A stretch of 64,000 bases of DNA from Castellaniella sp041677825 (GCF_041677825.1 NZ_JBAYPG010000001.1:124001-188000); one strand, 5' to 3'; shown: positions 8,152 to 17,850, counted from the stretch's first letter. The notes: generated by a model from the letters alone, not told the origin. Program-made: numbers and translations.

Positions 8152-8948
8152 GGGCGGACAATTCCGCGCTCCGAAGCCTGCAGGAAATCGATCAGGGCCT
8201 GGACGGCCACCCTTTCGTCAGGGTGGTCCACCTGCAGCGCCTCGAGCACCGGGATGGCCTGCTCGACATTGAGCTGGCGTCGATACAGGATCTTGTAGCA
8301 TTGCTTCAGCACCAGGATCTCGGCAGGCGTGTAGCCGCGTCTGCCCAGCCCTTCGGCATTGATGCCAACCGGCCGGAAAGGATCCCCGGCGCCGATCATG
8401 TACGGCGGGATGTCCTGCCGGATCGTGCTCGTGCCGCCCACCATCGCGTGCGCCCCAATGCGCACGAACTGATGCACCGCCGACAGCCCGCCCAGTATGG
8501 CCCAATCCCCCACGTGGATGTGGCCCGCGAGTTGCACCCCGTTGGCCATGACGACATGACTGCCAACCTGGCAATCATGTGCGATATGTACATAGGCCAT
8601 GATCCAGTTGTCATCACCCAGGCGGGTCGTGCCGACGTCCTGGACCGTGCCGGTATTGATCGTCACATACTCGCGAAAGGTATTGCCGGCGCCAATTTCG
8701 AGTGCCGTGGGCTCGCCACCATATTTCTTGTCTTGAGGAATGCCCCCGATCGAGCAGAACCGGTAGAAGTGGTTGTCGGGCCCTATGCGGGTCTGCCCGT
8801 CGATGACACAATGGGACCCTATGCGCGTTCCTGCGCCAATGGATACGTGTTCACCGATCAGACTGTATGGCCCTACTGAAACGCCCGGCTCCAGCACGGC
8901 ACCGGGCGCCACGATGGCCGTAGGGTGGATCTGGATCACACCCATCAT
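8148..8948 (-). CDS. lpxA: acyl-ACP--UDP-N-acetylglucosamine O-acyltransferase
   Basis: LpxA adds the first 3-hydroxyacyl chain to UDP-GlcNAc, the first step of lipid A synthesis. The 266-residue protein is a left-handed beta-helix built of hexapeptide repeats (for example IHPTAIVAPGAVLEPGVSVG). It contains the catalytic histidine in YVHIAHDCQVGSHVVMAN, and a helical C-terminal domain follows. Two ATGs are adjacent, at 8948 and 8945; the first gives the length quoted. The start codons overlap the fabZ stop, consistent with tight coupling of the lpxD-fabZ-lpxA-lpxB block. Confidence 0.98.
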   Translation of the reverse strand: MMGVIQIHPTAIVAPGAVLEPGVSVGPYSLIGEHVSIGAGTRIGSHCVIDGQTRIGPDNHFYRFCSIGGIPQDKKYGGEPTALEIGAGNTFREYVTINTGTVQDVGTTRLGDDNWIMAYVHIAHDCQVGSHVVMANGVQLAGHIHVGDWAILGGLSAVHQFVRIGAHAMVGGTSTIRQDIPPYMIGAGDPFRPVGINAEGLGRRGYTPAEILVLKQCYKILYRRQLNVEQAIPVLEALQVDHPDERVAVQALIDFLQASERGIVRP

Positions 8949-9397
8949 TCCTCCAGAATGCGCACCGCACACATGATCTTGGCCTCGGCCACGATATGGT
9001 CGTCGACCTTGGCCACGGCGGTGTATTTGCAGATCGATCGGCTCAGTTTGTCGGCCGAGACTTCCATGCGCAGTTGGTCGCCAGGCACCACAGGCCGCCT
9101 GAAACGCGCCCCATCGACACCCACCAGATAGTAGGCCACCTTGGTACTGACCAGGTTCGGGGCCCCGGCATCGGCAAAGGAAAAGAGCGCGGCCGCCTGG
9201 GCCAGTGCCTCGATGATGAGCACCCCGGGCATCACCGGATGATGGGTGAAATGCCCCTGAAAGAATGGCTCGTTGTAGGTGACATTCTTGATGGCCACGA
9301 TGCTCTTGCCCGGGTCCATCTCGAGCACGCGATCCACGAGCAGCATCGGCTGCCGGTGGGGCAGCCGCTCCATGATGTCTTTGATATCGAGTTCCAT
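8945..9397 (-). CDS. fabZ: 3-hydroxyacyl-ACP dehydratase FabZ
   Basis: FabZ dehydrates 3-hydroxyacyl-ACP in fatty-acid elongation and competes with LpxA and LpxD for the same acyl donors. The 150-residue hot-dog-fold protein has the catalytic histidine in GHFTHHPVMPGVLIIEAL, with the glutamate partner in the same block. Translation from the ATG at 9397 yields MELDIKDIMERLPHRQPMLL, the normal FabZ N-terminus; the longer upstream frame runs inside lpxD and is not used. The start overlaps the lpxD stop by one base. Confidence 0.98.
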   Translation of the reverse strand: MELDIKDIMERLPHRQPMLLVDRVLEMDPGKSIVAIKNVTYNEPFFQGHFTHHPVMPGVLIIEALAQAAALFSFADAGAPNLVSTKVAYYLVGVDGARFRRPVVPGDQLRMEVSADKLSRSICKYTAVAKVDDHIVAEAKIMCAVRILEE

Positions 9398-10545
9398 TAT
9401 CGTGAATCCTGACGGTTTTGCGCGGGCTGCCATGTGGCCGCCTGTCGCTCGGTGGCGCGCAGGCGCCTGCGCAACTGTGCAAGTTGCCCGATGACTGCCG
9501 CATTGTGCTGCCAACTGGCATGTTCGGCCAATGGGTAGATGCTGGTATAGCGACCGGGTTTCGAGATGTCGGACATGACCGTCGTGCCGCCGGATATGTG
9601 TACGTCATCGGCAAGGGTGAGATGGCCACCGATCATGGCCGCTCCCCCGATCATGCATCGCTTGCCCATGGTGGTCGAACCGGCCACACCGACACAGCCG
9701 GCCATGGCCGTATGCTCACCGATGCGGCAATTATGACCTATCATGATCTGATTATCGAGCTTGACGCCATCTTCAAGGACCGTATCTTCGATGGCCCCCC
9801 TGTCTATGGTCGTATTGGCGCCGATTTCAACGTCATTGCCCAGAACGACCCGACCCAGTTGCGCGATCTTGGCCCACGCGCCCGGGTTTCGCTGATCGGG
9901 CGCAAACCCGAAACCATCTGCGCCGAGCACCACCCCGGAATGCAGTACGGCCCGTGCGCCGATGTGAACGTCGTGATACAGCGTGACACGAGCATGCAGC
10001 AGACTGTCGGCGCCGATCGAGCAGCCCGTGCCAATGACACAGCCTGCTCCGATCCGAACCCCGGAACCCATGCTGACGCCGGCTTCTATGACGGCCAGTG
10101 GCCCGATGTGCACGCCGGAATCCAGCACCGCCTCGGGGCTGATGATGGCCGTGGGGTGTATGCCTTGTGGCAGGCCCGCCAGCCTGTGCTGGTCGAACCA
10201 TTGTGCCAGCAAAGCGTACAGCAGATAGGGCTGAGGGCAAAGAACGGGCACCCAGGCCGGCGGGTCGGGGTACTGGTGGCGGTAGGCATCCCAGTCTTCG
10301 GGCCGAAGAATGACCGCAGCGGCCGCGCAGGCTGGCAGCTGATCCTGAAGCCGGGGATTGGAAAGAAAGCTGATTTCCCATTGCCCGGAGGACGCCAGCG
10401 AGCCGATTCCCGCAATGCGGACCTGGTCAGGGCGGGCCCGTTGCCCGGAAAGCGTCAGAATGGCAGGATTCAGGCCGACTGTGTCGGCCGCCTCGAGCAA
10501 CTGGCCAAGAGCCGGAGCCCGCTCGGGCACAAGCAGCACCGGCAT
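9397..10545 (-). CDS. lpxD: UDP-3-O-acylglucosamine N-acyltransferase
   Basis: LpxD adds the N-linked 3-hydroxyacyl chain, the third step of lipid A synthesis. An N-terminal uridine-binding domain (ISFLSNPRLQDQL) is followed by a hexapeptide-repeat beta-helix with the catalytic-histidine region MIGHNCRIGEHTAMAGC, then a C-terminal helix. The protein has 382 residues, slightly longer than the usual 340-365. The extra sequence is mostly at the C-terminus (LRRRLRATERQAATWQPAQ and beyond), a basic helical tail. It starts 6 nt after the skp stop. Confidence 0.97.
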   Translation of the reverse strand: MPVLLVPERAPALGQLLEAADTVGLNPAILTLSGQRARPDQVRIAGIGSLASSGQWEISFLSNPRLQDQLPACAAAAVILRPEDWDAYRHQYPDPPAWVPVLCPQPYLLYALLAQWFDQHRLAGLPQGIHPTAIISPEAVLDSGVHIGPLAVIEAGVSMGSGVRIGAGCVIGTGCSIGADSLLHARVTLYHDVHIGARAVLHSGVVLGADGFGFAPDQRNPGAWAKIAQLGRVVLGNDVEIGANTTIDRGAIEDTVLEDGVKLDNQIMIGHNCRIGEHTAMAGCVGVAGSTTMGKRCMIGGAAMIGGHLTLADDVHISGGTTVMSDISKPGRYTSIYPLAEHASWQHNAAVIGQLAQLRRRLRATERQAATWQPAQNRQDSR

Positions 10546-10551
10546 GGGAAA

Positions 10552-11103
10552 TCAACCGCCCAAGGCTGAAATGACCTGATCCGTGATGTCGACGCGAGGG
10601 CTGACCGTGACCGCATCCTGAATGATCAGGTCGTAGTTTTGCTGTTCGGCGATTTTCTTGATGGCTGCATCGGCCTTCTCGACAATGGTCGAAAATTCTT
10701 CATTGCGGCGCCGGTTGAAGTCTTCCTGGAATTCGCGCCGCTTGCGCTGCAGGTCGGAGTCCATGTCCTGCAACTGGCGCTGGCGCCGGATGCGATCGGA
10801 TTCGGACAACACGGGTGCATCTTTGTCGAGCTTCTGGGCTTCGTTGCGCAGCTTGTCGGCCAGGGCCTGGAGATCCTGATCGCGCTTCTTGAACTCGGCC
10901 TCGATCTTGGTCTGGGCTGCCTTGGCAGGTTTGGAGTCGCGCAGAATACGTTCGGTGCTGACGAAGCCGATCTTTGTGCCTTCGGCATGCACCGGCACAG
11001 AGAATGAGGCCGCCAGCCCAATGACGGCAGCCACAATGAGCGCCCGATGATGATGCACGGTGCGCTGAATGGCATCAGAGACGGTCAGACCAGAAAGAAG
11101 CAT
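10552..11103 (-). CDS. skp: Skp/OmpH periplasmic outer-membrane protein chaperone
   Basis: Skp holds unfolded outer-membrane proteins in the periplasm and delivers them to BamA, encoded next door. A signal sequence (RALIVAAVIGLAASF, cleaved after VHA) leads to the conserved start of the mature protein, KIGFVSTERILRDSKPAKAA. A long charged coiled-coil with repeated KRR/QDLQ patterns forms the trimer's arms. The start is uncertain: the ATG at 11103 has an AGGT upstream, an ATG at 11133 would add ten residues, and a GTG at 11058 would give the most conventional signal peptide. Mature length is normal for the family. Confidence 0.93.
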   Translation of the reverse strand: MLLSGLTVSDAIQRTVHHHRALIVAAVIGLAASFSVPVHAEGTKIGFVSTERILRDSKPAKAAQTKIEAEFKKRDQDLQALADKLRNEAQKLDKDAPVLSESDRIRRQRQLQDMDSDLQRKRREFQEDFNRRRNEEFSTIVEKADAAIKKIAEQQNYDLIIQDAVTVSPRVDITDQVISALGG

Positions 11104-11164
11104 GATATGAATTACCTGTATGAACGGCTGCAAAGAGGGTTATTGTGCCATTAAATGGGGTGAA

Positions 11165-13558
11165 TCAGAAGCCGGTGCCGATCTGGAACTGGAACGCCTG
11201 TTTCTTGTCGCCTTCCTTTGCATTCAGGGCACGTGCGAAGGAGAGCTGCAAGGGCCCCAGTGGTGATTCCCAGGACAGGCCAAGGCCCGCGGAGTATTTC
11301 CAGCCGCACGGATCGGCCACCTGGTTGTACTCGCCCTGATAGCAGGGTGTACCGTCGGTGGTGTCGACCTGACCGATGTCGCCGAACACGAACCAGCGCA
11401 GCGTGCGATCACGCGACGCACCCGGGAATGGCAGATAGAGCTGGACATTGCCCACGATACGTCGCGAGCCCCCAAGGTAGGTATTGGTGAGCGGATCGCG
11501 CGGGCCCAGCGAGGCGCCTTCATAGCCACGCACCGAACCGATGCCCCCTGCGTACATGTTCTTGATCACTGGGAAGCCCTTGCCGCTGCTGCCGTATGTC
11601 TTGGCCCAGTCGACCTGGCCATTGACCGCAAAGGTGAAGGCGCGGCCGAGTGGCCAGTAATACTGCTGCTGCGCGCTGAGCTTGTAGTAGCGCAGATCCA
11701 TCGTGGAGATGTCTGCAGACAGGCGCGTGAAGCTGCCTTTCTTGGGCGCCACTGCGCTGTCTCGCGTGTCCTTGGCCCAGCCCAGGCTGAGGATGGCCGC
11801 GTTGGTGGTGTCGCCGTAGGTGTCCACGAATTGCTGATACGCCCACGGTGCGGGGTCACTGACCCCGCAATTGACCCCCGGATAGCCCGGATTGCAGTTA
11901 CGGATGTCCTTGAGCGAATTGCGCTCGAATGTCAGCCCGGCAAAGATGCGGTCGACTTCGGAGATGGGCACGCCGAAATTGAAGCCCAGACCCATGGATT
12001 CGACCGTATACCACCCCGAGTCGTCCCGGTCGGAGACGTCGTAGGGGGTCGTGCGCCGGTAGTACAGCGAGGTGGTCTTGCTGATGCCGTCTTTGGTCCA
12101 GTAGGGGTTGGTATGCGCAATCACCAGGGCCCGATTGGTCGCACTGGTGTTGACGTTCAGGGACAATGAGTTGCCACTGCCGAAGACGTTGTCCTGGCTG
12201 ATGCCAGCCGAGAGCAGCAGCCGGTCGGTCGAGCTGTACCCTGCCCCGAGGCTGACCATGCCGGTGGGTTTTTCCTTGACGTCGATGTTGACGTCGACCT
12301 GATCCGGTGCCCCGGGCACGGGTTCGGTGGTGATGTCGACATCATTGAAGAAACCCAGCCGGTCGACGCGTTCCTTGGAGAGCTTGATGCTCGAGCCGTC
12401 GTACCAGGCGGCCTCTTGCTGGCGGACTTCGCGGCGTACGACCTCGTCGCGCGTGCGCGTATTGCCGCCCACATTGATGCGCCGTACGTACACGCGCCGG
12501 CCGGGGTCGATATAGAACGTGAGCTGGGTGGTATGGTCTTCGGAATCGAGCGACGGGCTGGGGTTGACGTTGGCAAATGCGTAGCCCAGCGAACCCAGAT
12601 ACTCGGTGATCGCCTTGGCATCCCTGTTGGTCTTGTCGGCAGAAAACAGTTCGCCGGGCTTGATGGTGATCAGGGTCTGGAGCTGGTCCTGCAGCCCCAG
12701 GAGGTCACCGGCCAGATCGACCCCGGCGATGGTGTACGGCTGGCCCTCATGCAGCGAATACGTGACGTAGATGTTTTCACGGTTGGGCGAAATGGTGACC
12801 TGCGGGGGCTCCATGGAAAATTCGAGGTAGCCGCGATCGAGATAGAACGAACGCAGGCGCTCGACATCGCCTTCGAGCTTTTCGCGCGAGTATTTGTTCG
12901 TACCGGTATACCAGGTCATGAAACCGCCGGTGGTGAGCTCGAGTTCGTCTTCGAGGGTACCGTCGGAAAAGGCTTCATTGCCGATGAATTCAATCTTGTC
13001 TATGGTGGCGACATCGCCCTCGAAGATATCGAAGGACACCCCGACCCGGTTGCGTGGCAGCGGCGTGGTGATGGGTGCCACCTGCACGCCATACTTGCCC
13101 TTGGACAGGTACTGCTGCTTGATTTCGAAAGTGGCCCGTTCGAGCATGGCCTGATCGAAAATGCGGCCCTGGCCGAAGCCCACCTGCATCAACGCCTTGG
13201 TGATTTCCTTGGCGTCGAATTCGCGCATGCCATTGAAGGACACCGACGCGATGGTGGGCCGTTCTTCGACCGTGACGACCAGAACGCCACCTTGGGCATT
13301 GATCTGCACGTCATTGAAAAAGCCGGTCGCATACAGTTGCTGTATGGCGGTGGCGGCTTCTTCCTGCGTGAAGGTCTGCCCCGGCTGCACCGGCAGATAA
13401 GTGAAGATCGTGCCTGGATCGACCCGTTCGACGCCCTGGATCTGGATGTCCTGGACGACGAACGGCGTGAAGGCCGACGCCACTGCCGGCGACAGCAAGG
13501 CTGCCAGGAGCAGGGAAATGGCACGCTTGGGCAAGAGGGGCTTACGAATCAACGGCAT
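11165..13558 (-). CDS. bamA: outer-membrane protein assembly factor BamA
   Basis: BamA is the essential Omp85 insertase of the BAM complex. After a signal peptide ending in ASA come five POTRA repeats, opening with VQDIQIQGVERVDPGTIF, to about residue 420. A 16-strand beta-barrel follows, with the lid-loop motif SVRGYEGASLGPRDP and the C-terminal aromatic FQFQIGTGF signal. The ATG at 13558 is preferred over one nine codons upstream because AGGAA stands 8 nt before it and the signal peptide then has a normal basic n-region. The protein has 797 residues. It lies between its protease partner rseP and its chaperone skp. Confidence 0.98.
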   Translation of the reverse strand: MPLIRKPLLPKRAISLLLAALLSPAVASAFTPFVVQDIQIQGVERVDPGTIFTYLPVQPGQTFTQEEAATAIQQLYATGFFNDVQINAQGGVLVVTVEERPTIASVSFNGMREFDAKEITKALMQVGFGQGRIFDQAMLERATFEIKQQYLSKGKYGVQVAPITTPLPRNRVGVSFDIFEGDVATIDKIEFIGNEAFSDGTLEDELELTTGGFMTWYTGTNKYSREKLEGDVERLRSFYLDRGYLEFSMEPPQVTISPNRENIYVTYSLHEGQPYTIAGVDLAGDLLGLQDQLQTLITIKPGELFSADKTNRDAKAITEYLGSLGYAFANVNPSPSLDSEDHTTQLTFYIDPGRRVYVRRINVGGNTRTRDEVVRREVRQQEAAWYDGSSIKLSKERVDRLGFFNDVDITTEPVPGAPDQVDVNIDVKEKPTGMVSLGAGYSSTDRLLLSAGISQDNVFGSGNSLSLNVNTSATNRALVIAHTNPYWTKDGISKTTSLYYRRTTPYDVSDRDDSGWYTVESMGLGFNFGVPISEVDRIFAGLTFERNSLKDIRNCNPGYPGVNCGVSDPAPWAYQQFVDTYGDTTNAAILSLGWAKDTRDSAVAPKKGSFTRLSADISTMDLRYYKLSAQQQYYWPLGRAFTFAVNGQVDWAKTYGSSGKGFPVIKNMYAGGIGSVRGYEGASLGPRDPLTNTYLGGSRRIVGNVQLYLPFPGASRDRTLRWFVFGDIGQVDTTDGTPCYQGEYNQVADPCGWKYSAGLGLSWESPLGPLQLSFARALNAKEGDKKQAFQFQIGTGF

Positions 13559-13635
13559 TCTGAGATTCCTGTCTGGCGGCGGCAATATGAGAAAATGTTT
13601 CCAATACCGATGCGGGATTGTAAGTCACAACCCGA

Positions 13636-14970
13636 TCAGCTGAAAAGCCGATGAAAATCATTGAACAAGGCCAGGGTCATCAGCCCCAGTACCAGGCTCA
13701 GGCCAACCCGCTGCAGCGTGTCATGCAATTGCGCAGACAACGGCCGCCCGCCTCTCAATGCTTCGATACCATATAGCAATAGATGCCCGCCGTCCAGCAT
13801 GGGAACAGGCAGCAGATTGAGCACCCCCAGGCTGATACTGATCAGTGCCATGAAGTTCAGGTAACTGGCCAGCCCGATGCGGGCCGACTGCCCGGCGTAA
13901 TCCGCAATGGTGACCGGCCCGGTGATGTTTCTGATCGAAATATCGCCTGTCAGCATGCGCCCCATCATGCGCAGCGTGAGCCCGCTCAGCTCGAGCGTGC
14001 GGGTCAGGCCGGTCGCAAGGCCCTCGAGCGGGCCCTCGCGGACCAGGACCATGGGAAAATCCGCCAGCAAAAGGACGCCGATCCGGCCCGTGGTGCGGCC
14101 TTCTTCCTGTACGGCATCGGGCGTGATGGGCAGGCTGAGCCGTACATCACCGCGCTCGACGGTCAGCGGCACGGGTTGCGCCGGGTGCACCCTGATCTGC
14201 TCGGCAAATGAAAGTGGATCCGGGGCCTCGATGCCCGCAACGGACAATATTCTATCGGCACGTTGCAGGCCAGCCCGCTCGGCGGCTCCGCCTGGCTGCA
14301 CGTCGCCCAGGACCACCGCCGGCGGCCGCAGTTGCAGCCCGACGGCCAGAAGAGGATCGCCACGCTCCGGATCCATCGAATTGGCAGGCAGCTTCAGTTG
14401 GGCCGTGCGTGCGCCCCCGGACGCCGTGCGCAGCTGCAGCACGACATCACCCCCTGTGGCGATGGGCTCGCTCAGCACCCAGCGGGCCTGGGGCCAGGAG
14501 GCAATGGCCTGATCACCCACCGATTCGATCGTGTCACCGGCCTGGACTCCGGCCAGCGCCGCTGGCGTGCCCGCTTGCGGCGCCCCGAGAAGAGCAACGG
14601 GTTCATGGGCACCCCAGACCGCCAGGCCGGCATACAGAAACACCGCCAGCAGCAGATTGGCCAGGGGCCCGGCCAGCACAATGGCTGCACGCTGCGCAAG
14701 GGGCTGGCTGTTGAATGCCTGCCGGCGTTCGGCCGCGCTGGCGCCGGGTTCGGGCTCGTTCTGCATTTTCACATAGCCCCCGAGGGGGATGGCCGACAAG
14801 GCCCATTGCGTGCCGTGCCTATCCTGCCGGCTGAGCAGCACAGGGCCAAAACCGATTGAAAAGCGCTCGACCCGCACCCCGAACCAGCGGGCCACGGCGT
14901 AATGACCCAGTTCGTGAAACGTGATCAGCAGGCCCAGGGCCAGTGCAAAGGCAAGCAGAGTGAAAAGCAT
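13636..14970 (-). CDS. rseP: site-2 protease RseP
   Basis: RseP is an inner-membrane zinc protease that cleaves anti-sigma-E (RseA-type) proteins in the envelope-stress cascade and trims signal-peptide remnants. The zinc site HELGH is in TM1 (LGLLITFHELGHYAVARW), and the second motif is NLLPVPMLDGGHLLLYGIEA in TM3. Two PDZ-like regions lie between them, the second around GGAAERAGLQRADRILSV. Starting at the ATG at 14970 gives 444 residues beginning MLFTLLAFALAL, the usual N-terminal membrane helix; the longer frame upstream lies within dxr. The gap to dxr is 7 nt. No clear Shine-Dalgarno is visible, which suggests translational coupling. Confidence 0.97.
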   Translation of the reverse strand: MLFTLLAFALALGLLITFHELGHYAVARWFGVRVERFSIGFGPVLLSRQDRHGTQWALSAIPLGGYVKMQNEPEPGASAAERRQAFNSQPLAQRAAIVLAGPLANLLLAVFLYAGLAVWGAHEPVALLGAPQAGTPAALAGVQAGDTIESVGDQAIASWPQARWVLSEPIATGGDVVLQLRTASGGARTAQLKLPANSMDPERGDPLLAVGLQLRPPAVVLGDVQPGGAAERAGLQRADRILSVAGIEAPDPLSFAEQIRVHPAQPVPLTVERGDVRLSLPITPDAVQEEGRTTGRIGVLLLADFPMVLVREGPLEGLATGLTRTLELSGLTLRMMGRMLTGDISIRNITGPVTIADYAGQSARIGLASYLNFMALISISLGVLNLLPVPMLDGGHLLLYGIEALRGGRPLSAQLHDTLQRVGLSLVLGLMTLALFNDFHRLFS

Positions 14971-14977
14971 CGGGGCA

Positions 14978-16186
14978 TCATTGGAGCAGGCGAGAGGTCG
15001 AGACAGCCCTGCGTCGCGCCCGAGCGTCGAGTTCGAGCACCTCGTCCAGCGACTCGGGCGCGGTGCCGGGCAAGGACGCGGCATCATCCAGACAGGATTC
15101 TATGATACGCGCGATTTCAGTGTAGCGAATGTGACCGCGAAGAAAGCCATCGACAGCCACTTCGTTGGCCGCATTCATGGCGATGCAGGCGCCCTGCCCC
15201 AGCTGCAGGGCATCGAAGGCAAGCTGCAGGCAAGGAAAGCGCAGCATATCGGGGGGTTCGAAGTCCAGGCGCCCGAGACGCGTGAGTTCGAGCAGGCCGA
15301 CGCCACTGTCCACGCGCTCGGGATAGGCCAGCCCATAGGCAATCGGTGTGCGCATGTCGGGCTGTCCCAATTGCGCCAGGATCGAACCATCTTCGTATTC
15401 GACCATGGAATGCACCACGCTCTGAGGATGGATCACCACCTGGATCTGCTGCGCCGGCATGGCAAACAGCCAATGCGCTTCGATGACCTCGAGGCCCTTG
15501 TTGACCATGGTCGCCGAGTCGACCGAAATCTTGCGCCCCATCTGCCACGTCGGGTGGGCGCACGCCTGATCCGGCGTCACCGCTTCGAACTGATCCAGCG
15601 GTATCAGGCGCAATGGCCCGCCCGATGCCGTCAGCAACAGTCTGCGTACCCCCGACGGGGGCGTGCTGGGGGCGCGCGCCCGATGCCCGTTATGGGGCAG
15701 GCACTGGAAAATGGCATTATGCTCGCTGTCGATGGGCAGCAGTTGCGCGCCAGACTGGCGTACCGCCTGCATGAACAGGCTACCGGCTGCCACCAGGGCT
15801 TCCTTGTTGGCGAGCAGAACCCGCTTGCCGGCCTGGGCTGCGGCCAAAGCGGCAGGCAGGCCCGCAGCGCCCACGATGGCGGCCATCACCGTGGTGACAT
15901 CGGCTTCAGCTGCGGTTTCTGCCAGTGCCTGGGCCCCGACCCGGATTTCAGGTCGTGGCTGCGGCCCTACCCACGACTGCAGAAAGCGCTGTCTGGCCGC
16001 CGCATCGGGCACGATCACGATCCGCGCCGCGTGAACCCGTGCCTGCTGCGCCAGAGCCTCGATCCGGCTGTGTGCGCTCAAGGCGTGCACCACAAACCGG
16101 CCCGGGTGGCGCGCAATGACATCCAGCGTGCTGGTGCCGATGGATCCGGTGGACCCAAGAATACAGATACGCTGCAGAGCGGGCAT
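14978..16186 (-). CDS. dxr: 1-deoxy-D-xylulose 5-phosphate reductoisomerase
   Basis: Dxr makes 2-C-methyl-D-erythritol 4-phosphate, the committed step of the MEP isoprenoid pathway. The NADPH-binding glycine-rich motif ILGSTGSIGTSTLDVI is at the N-terminus. LLANKEALVAAG and LLPIDSEHNAIFQ provide substrate and metal ligands, and GRKISVDSATMVNKGLEVIEA completes the active site. The protein has 402 residues, normal for the family. Its product pathway feeds UppS two genes upstream, and dxr between cdsA and rseP is the usual order in many beta- and gammaproteobacteria. Confidence 0.98.
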   Translation of the reverse strand: MPALQRICILGSTGSIGTSTLDVIARHPGRFVVHALSAHSRIEALAQQARVHAARIVIVPDAAARQRFLQSWVGPQPRPEIRVGAQALAETAAEADVTTVMAAIVGAAGLPAALAAAQAGKRVLLANKEALVAAGSLFMQAVRQSGAQLLPIDSEHNAIFQCLPHNGHRARAPSTPPSGVRRLLLTASGGPLRLIPLDQFEAVTPDQACAHPTWQMGRKISVDSATMVNKGLEVIEAHWLFAMPAQQIQVVIHPQSVVHSMVEYEDGSILAQLGQPDMRTPIAYGLAYPERVDSGVGLLELTRLGRLDFEPPDMLRFPCLQLAFDALQLGQGACIAMNAANEVAVDGFLRGHIRYTEIARIIESCLDDAASLPGTAPESLDEVLELDARARRRAVSTSRLLQ

Positions 16187-16189
16187 GGT

Positions 16190-17074
16190 TCATCCAAAAG
16201 AAAGGAGCAGGACGGCCAGAGGTGCCACGGGCAGCACGGCATCGATACGATCGTACACCCCGCCATGCCCCGGGAGCAGCTGGCTCGAGTCCTTGACACC
16301 GGCCCTGCGCTTGAGCAGGGACTCGAACAGATCCCCCAGGATCGACCAGACTGCCAGGATCAGCCCTGCGGGCAGCAACACGGCCCAACCCCGCTTCAGC
16401 ATCAGCAGTTCGCCATAGCTGCCGGGCCACCATGCTGCAGTCGCGAACAGCCACAGGATCGCAGCCGCCACCCCTGCCAGCGCCCCTTCGCGGGTCTTGC
16501 CCGGGCTGATGCGGGGCGCCAGCTTGTGCCGCCCCCAGGCCCGGCCCGCGAAATAGGCCGCGCTGTCGGCGACCCAGACCAGCGCCCACAGGCTGATGAG
16601 CGCGCCCGCCCCATGGTGCATCAACAACCACACCAGTGCATACCAGGTGGCCAGCAGCAGCAGCCCCCCCAGAACCACCGGGCGGCCACCCTGCCAGAGG
16701 GCCCCTGCGTCGACGCGCCACAGGATGCGCGGTGCCGCAACCACCCAGAACAAAACCGCCAGAGGAAGCACGAGGATTTCGAAGGCATGCGTCCAGCCCG
16801 ACTGATGCAGTGCGGTGGCCCAGTGGGCATGCACCCCGGTTGCGGGCTGGGCACCCGGCAGGCTGGCAGAAAGCCCCCCCATCAGGATCAGCAGCCCGAG
16901 TGCCAGAATCAGGGCGCAGGCCTGCCCGCAGGGCACCAGCCGCAGCCACTCCCAACTGGCGCAGGAGATCATGACTGCCAGCAGGACGAGCATGGGCCAT
17001 GGCCCCGGTGCCATGATCGCAGCGCCCAGGATCAGCAGCAGGACCGTTGCAGTGATGAGTCGTTGTTTCAGCAT
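16190..17074 (-). CDS. cdsA: phosphatidate cytidylyltransferase
   Basis: CdsA makes CDP-diacylglycerol from phosphatidate and CTP, the precursor of all phospholipids. The protein is almost entirely hydrophobic, with about eight membrane segments. It ends with the CdsA signature, split here as LLKRRAGVKDSSQLLPGHGG followed by VYDRIDAVLPV, which carries the catalytic acidic residues. The ATG at 17074 gives 294 residues starting MLKQRLITATVLLLILG; the upstream frame lies inside uppS. It sits 8 nt after uppS and 3 nt before dxr. Confidence 0.97.
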   Translation of the reverse strand: MLKQRLITATVLLLILGAAIMAPGPWPMLVLLAVMISCASWEWLRLVPCGQACALILALGLLILMGGLSASLPGAQPATGVHAHWATALHQSGWTHAFEILVLPLAVLFWVVAAPRILWRVDAGALWQGGRPVVLGGLLLLATWYALVWLLMHHGAGALISLWALVWVADSAAYFAGRAWGRHKLAPRISPGKTREGALAGVAAAILWLFATAAWWPGSYGELLMLKRGWAVLLPAGLILAVWSILGDLFESLLKRRAGVKDSSQLLPGHGGVYDRIDAVLPVAPLAVLLLSFG

Positions 17075-17082
17075 GCCGCGCT

Positions 17083-17850
17083 TCAGTGTCCAGCACCGGG
17101 CAGCTGCGCGCTGGTGCGGCCAAAGCGGCGTTCGCGCTGGCTGTACCAGCTGAAGGCCTGATCGAGCGCGCTTTCGTCGAAATCCGGCCACCAGCAGTCG
17201 GTGAAATAGAGCTCCGTATAGGCCAGTTGCCAAATCAGGAAATTGGATATGCGCTGCTCTCCGCCGGTTCGAATGAACAGATCGGGCTCAGGCGCATAGG
17301 CCATGGCCAACCATGGGCTGAGCGCGGCCTCATCCACGTTCTGTGGCCGGGCCGCAAGATCCGGATCCGCGGCGAGCATCGCGCGCATGGCTTGCAGGAT
17401 ATCCCAGCGGCCGCCATAGTTGGCGGCAATGGTCAGCGTCAGGGCCTGGCACTGCGAAGTCAGCGCTTCGGCCTGGGCAATCAGGTTGCGCAGCCGGTCA
17501 TCGAACGCATTCAGTTCGCCCACCACGCGCAGGCGCACATCCTGTTCGCGCAGGCGATCGGCTTCTTTTTCGAGCGTGCGCACGAACAGCCGCATCAGCA
17601 ACGAGACTTCGCCGGCAGGACGGCGCCAGTTCTCGGTGCTGAAGGCAAACAGCGTGAGGTAGCGCACGCCGCGTCGGCCACAGGCTTCGACGATGCGGCG
17701 CACTGACTGCACACCACGCATGTGCCCGGCCGTGCGCGGCAGGCGCCGCTGCGTCGCCCAGCGACCATTGCCGTCCATGATGATGGCCACATGGCAGGGC
17801 ACCGAACCGGTTTCCAGCACGGCCATGGTAGAGGATTGGACCGGGCTCAT
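17083..17850 (-). CDS. uppS: (2E,6E)-farnesyl-diphosphate-specific undecaprenyl diphosphate synthase
   Basis: UppS elongates farnesyl diphosphate to the C55 lipid carrier used for peptidoglycan and O-antigen. Signature blocks are HVAIIMDGNGRWATQRRLPR with the Mg-binding aspartate, LTLFAFSTENWRRP, and the C-terminal PDLFIRTGGEQRISNFLIWQ with its RTGGE motif. The protein has 255 residues. The first about 17 residues precede the conserved core and are not typical; the ATG at 17826 (codon 9, MAVLETG) is an alternative start. Confidence 0.97.
   Translation of the reverse strand: MSPVQSSTMAVLETGSVPCHVAIIMDGNGRWATQRRLPRTAGHMRGVQSVRRIVEACGRRGVRYLTLFAFSTENWRRPAGEVSLLMRLFVRTLEKEADRLREQDVRLRVVGELNAFDDRLRNLIAQAEALTSQCQALTLTIAANYGGRWDILQAMRAMLAADPDLAARPQNVDEAALSPWLAMAYAPEPDLFIRTGGEQRISNFLIWQLAYTELYFTDCWWPDFDESALDQAFSWYSQRERRFGRTSAQLPGAGH

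Noticed and set aside
14921..17161. Plus-strand open frame of 746 codons opposite dxr and cdsA
   Set aside because: It crosses two well-identified genes on the other strand, has low-complexity Gln/Arg/Pro composition and no domain, so it is an antisense shadow.
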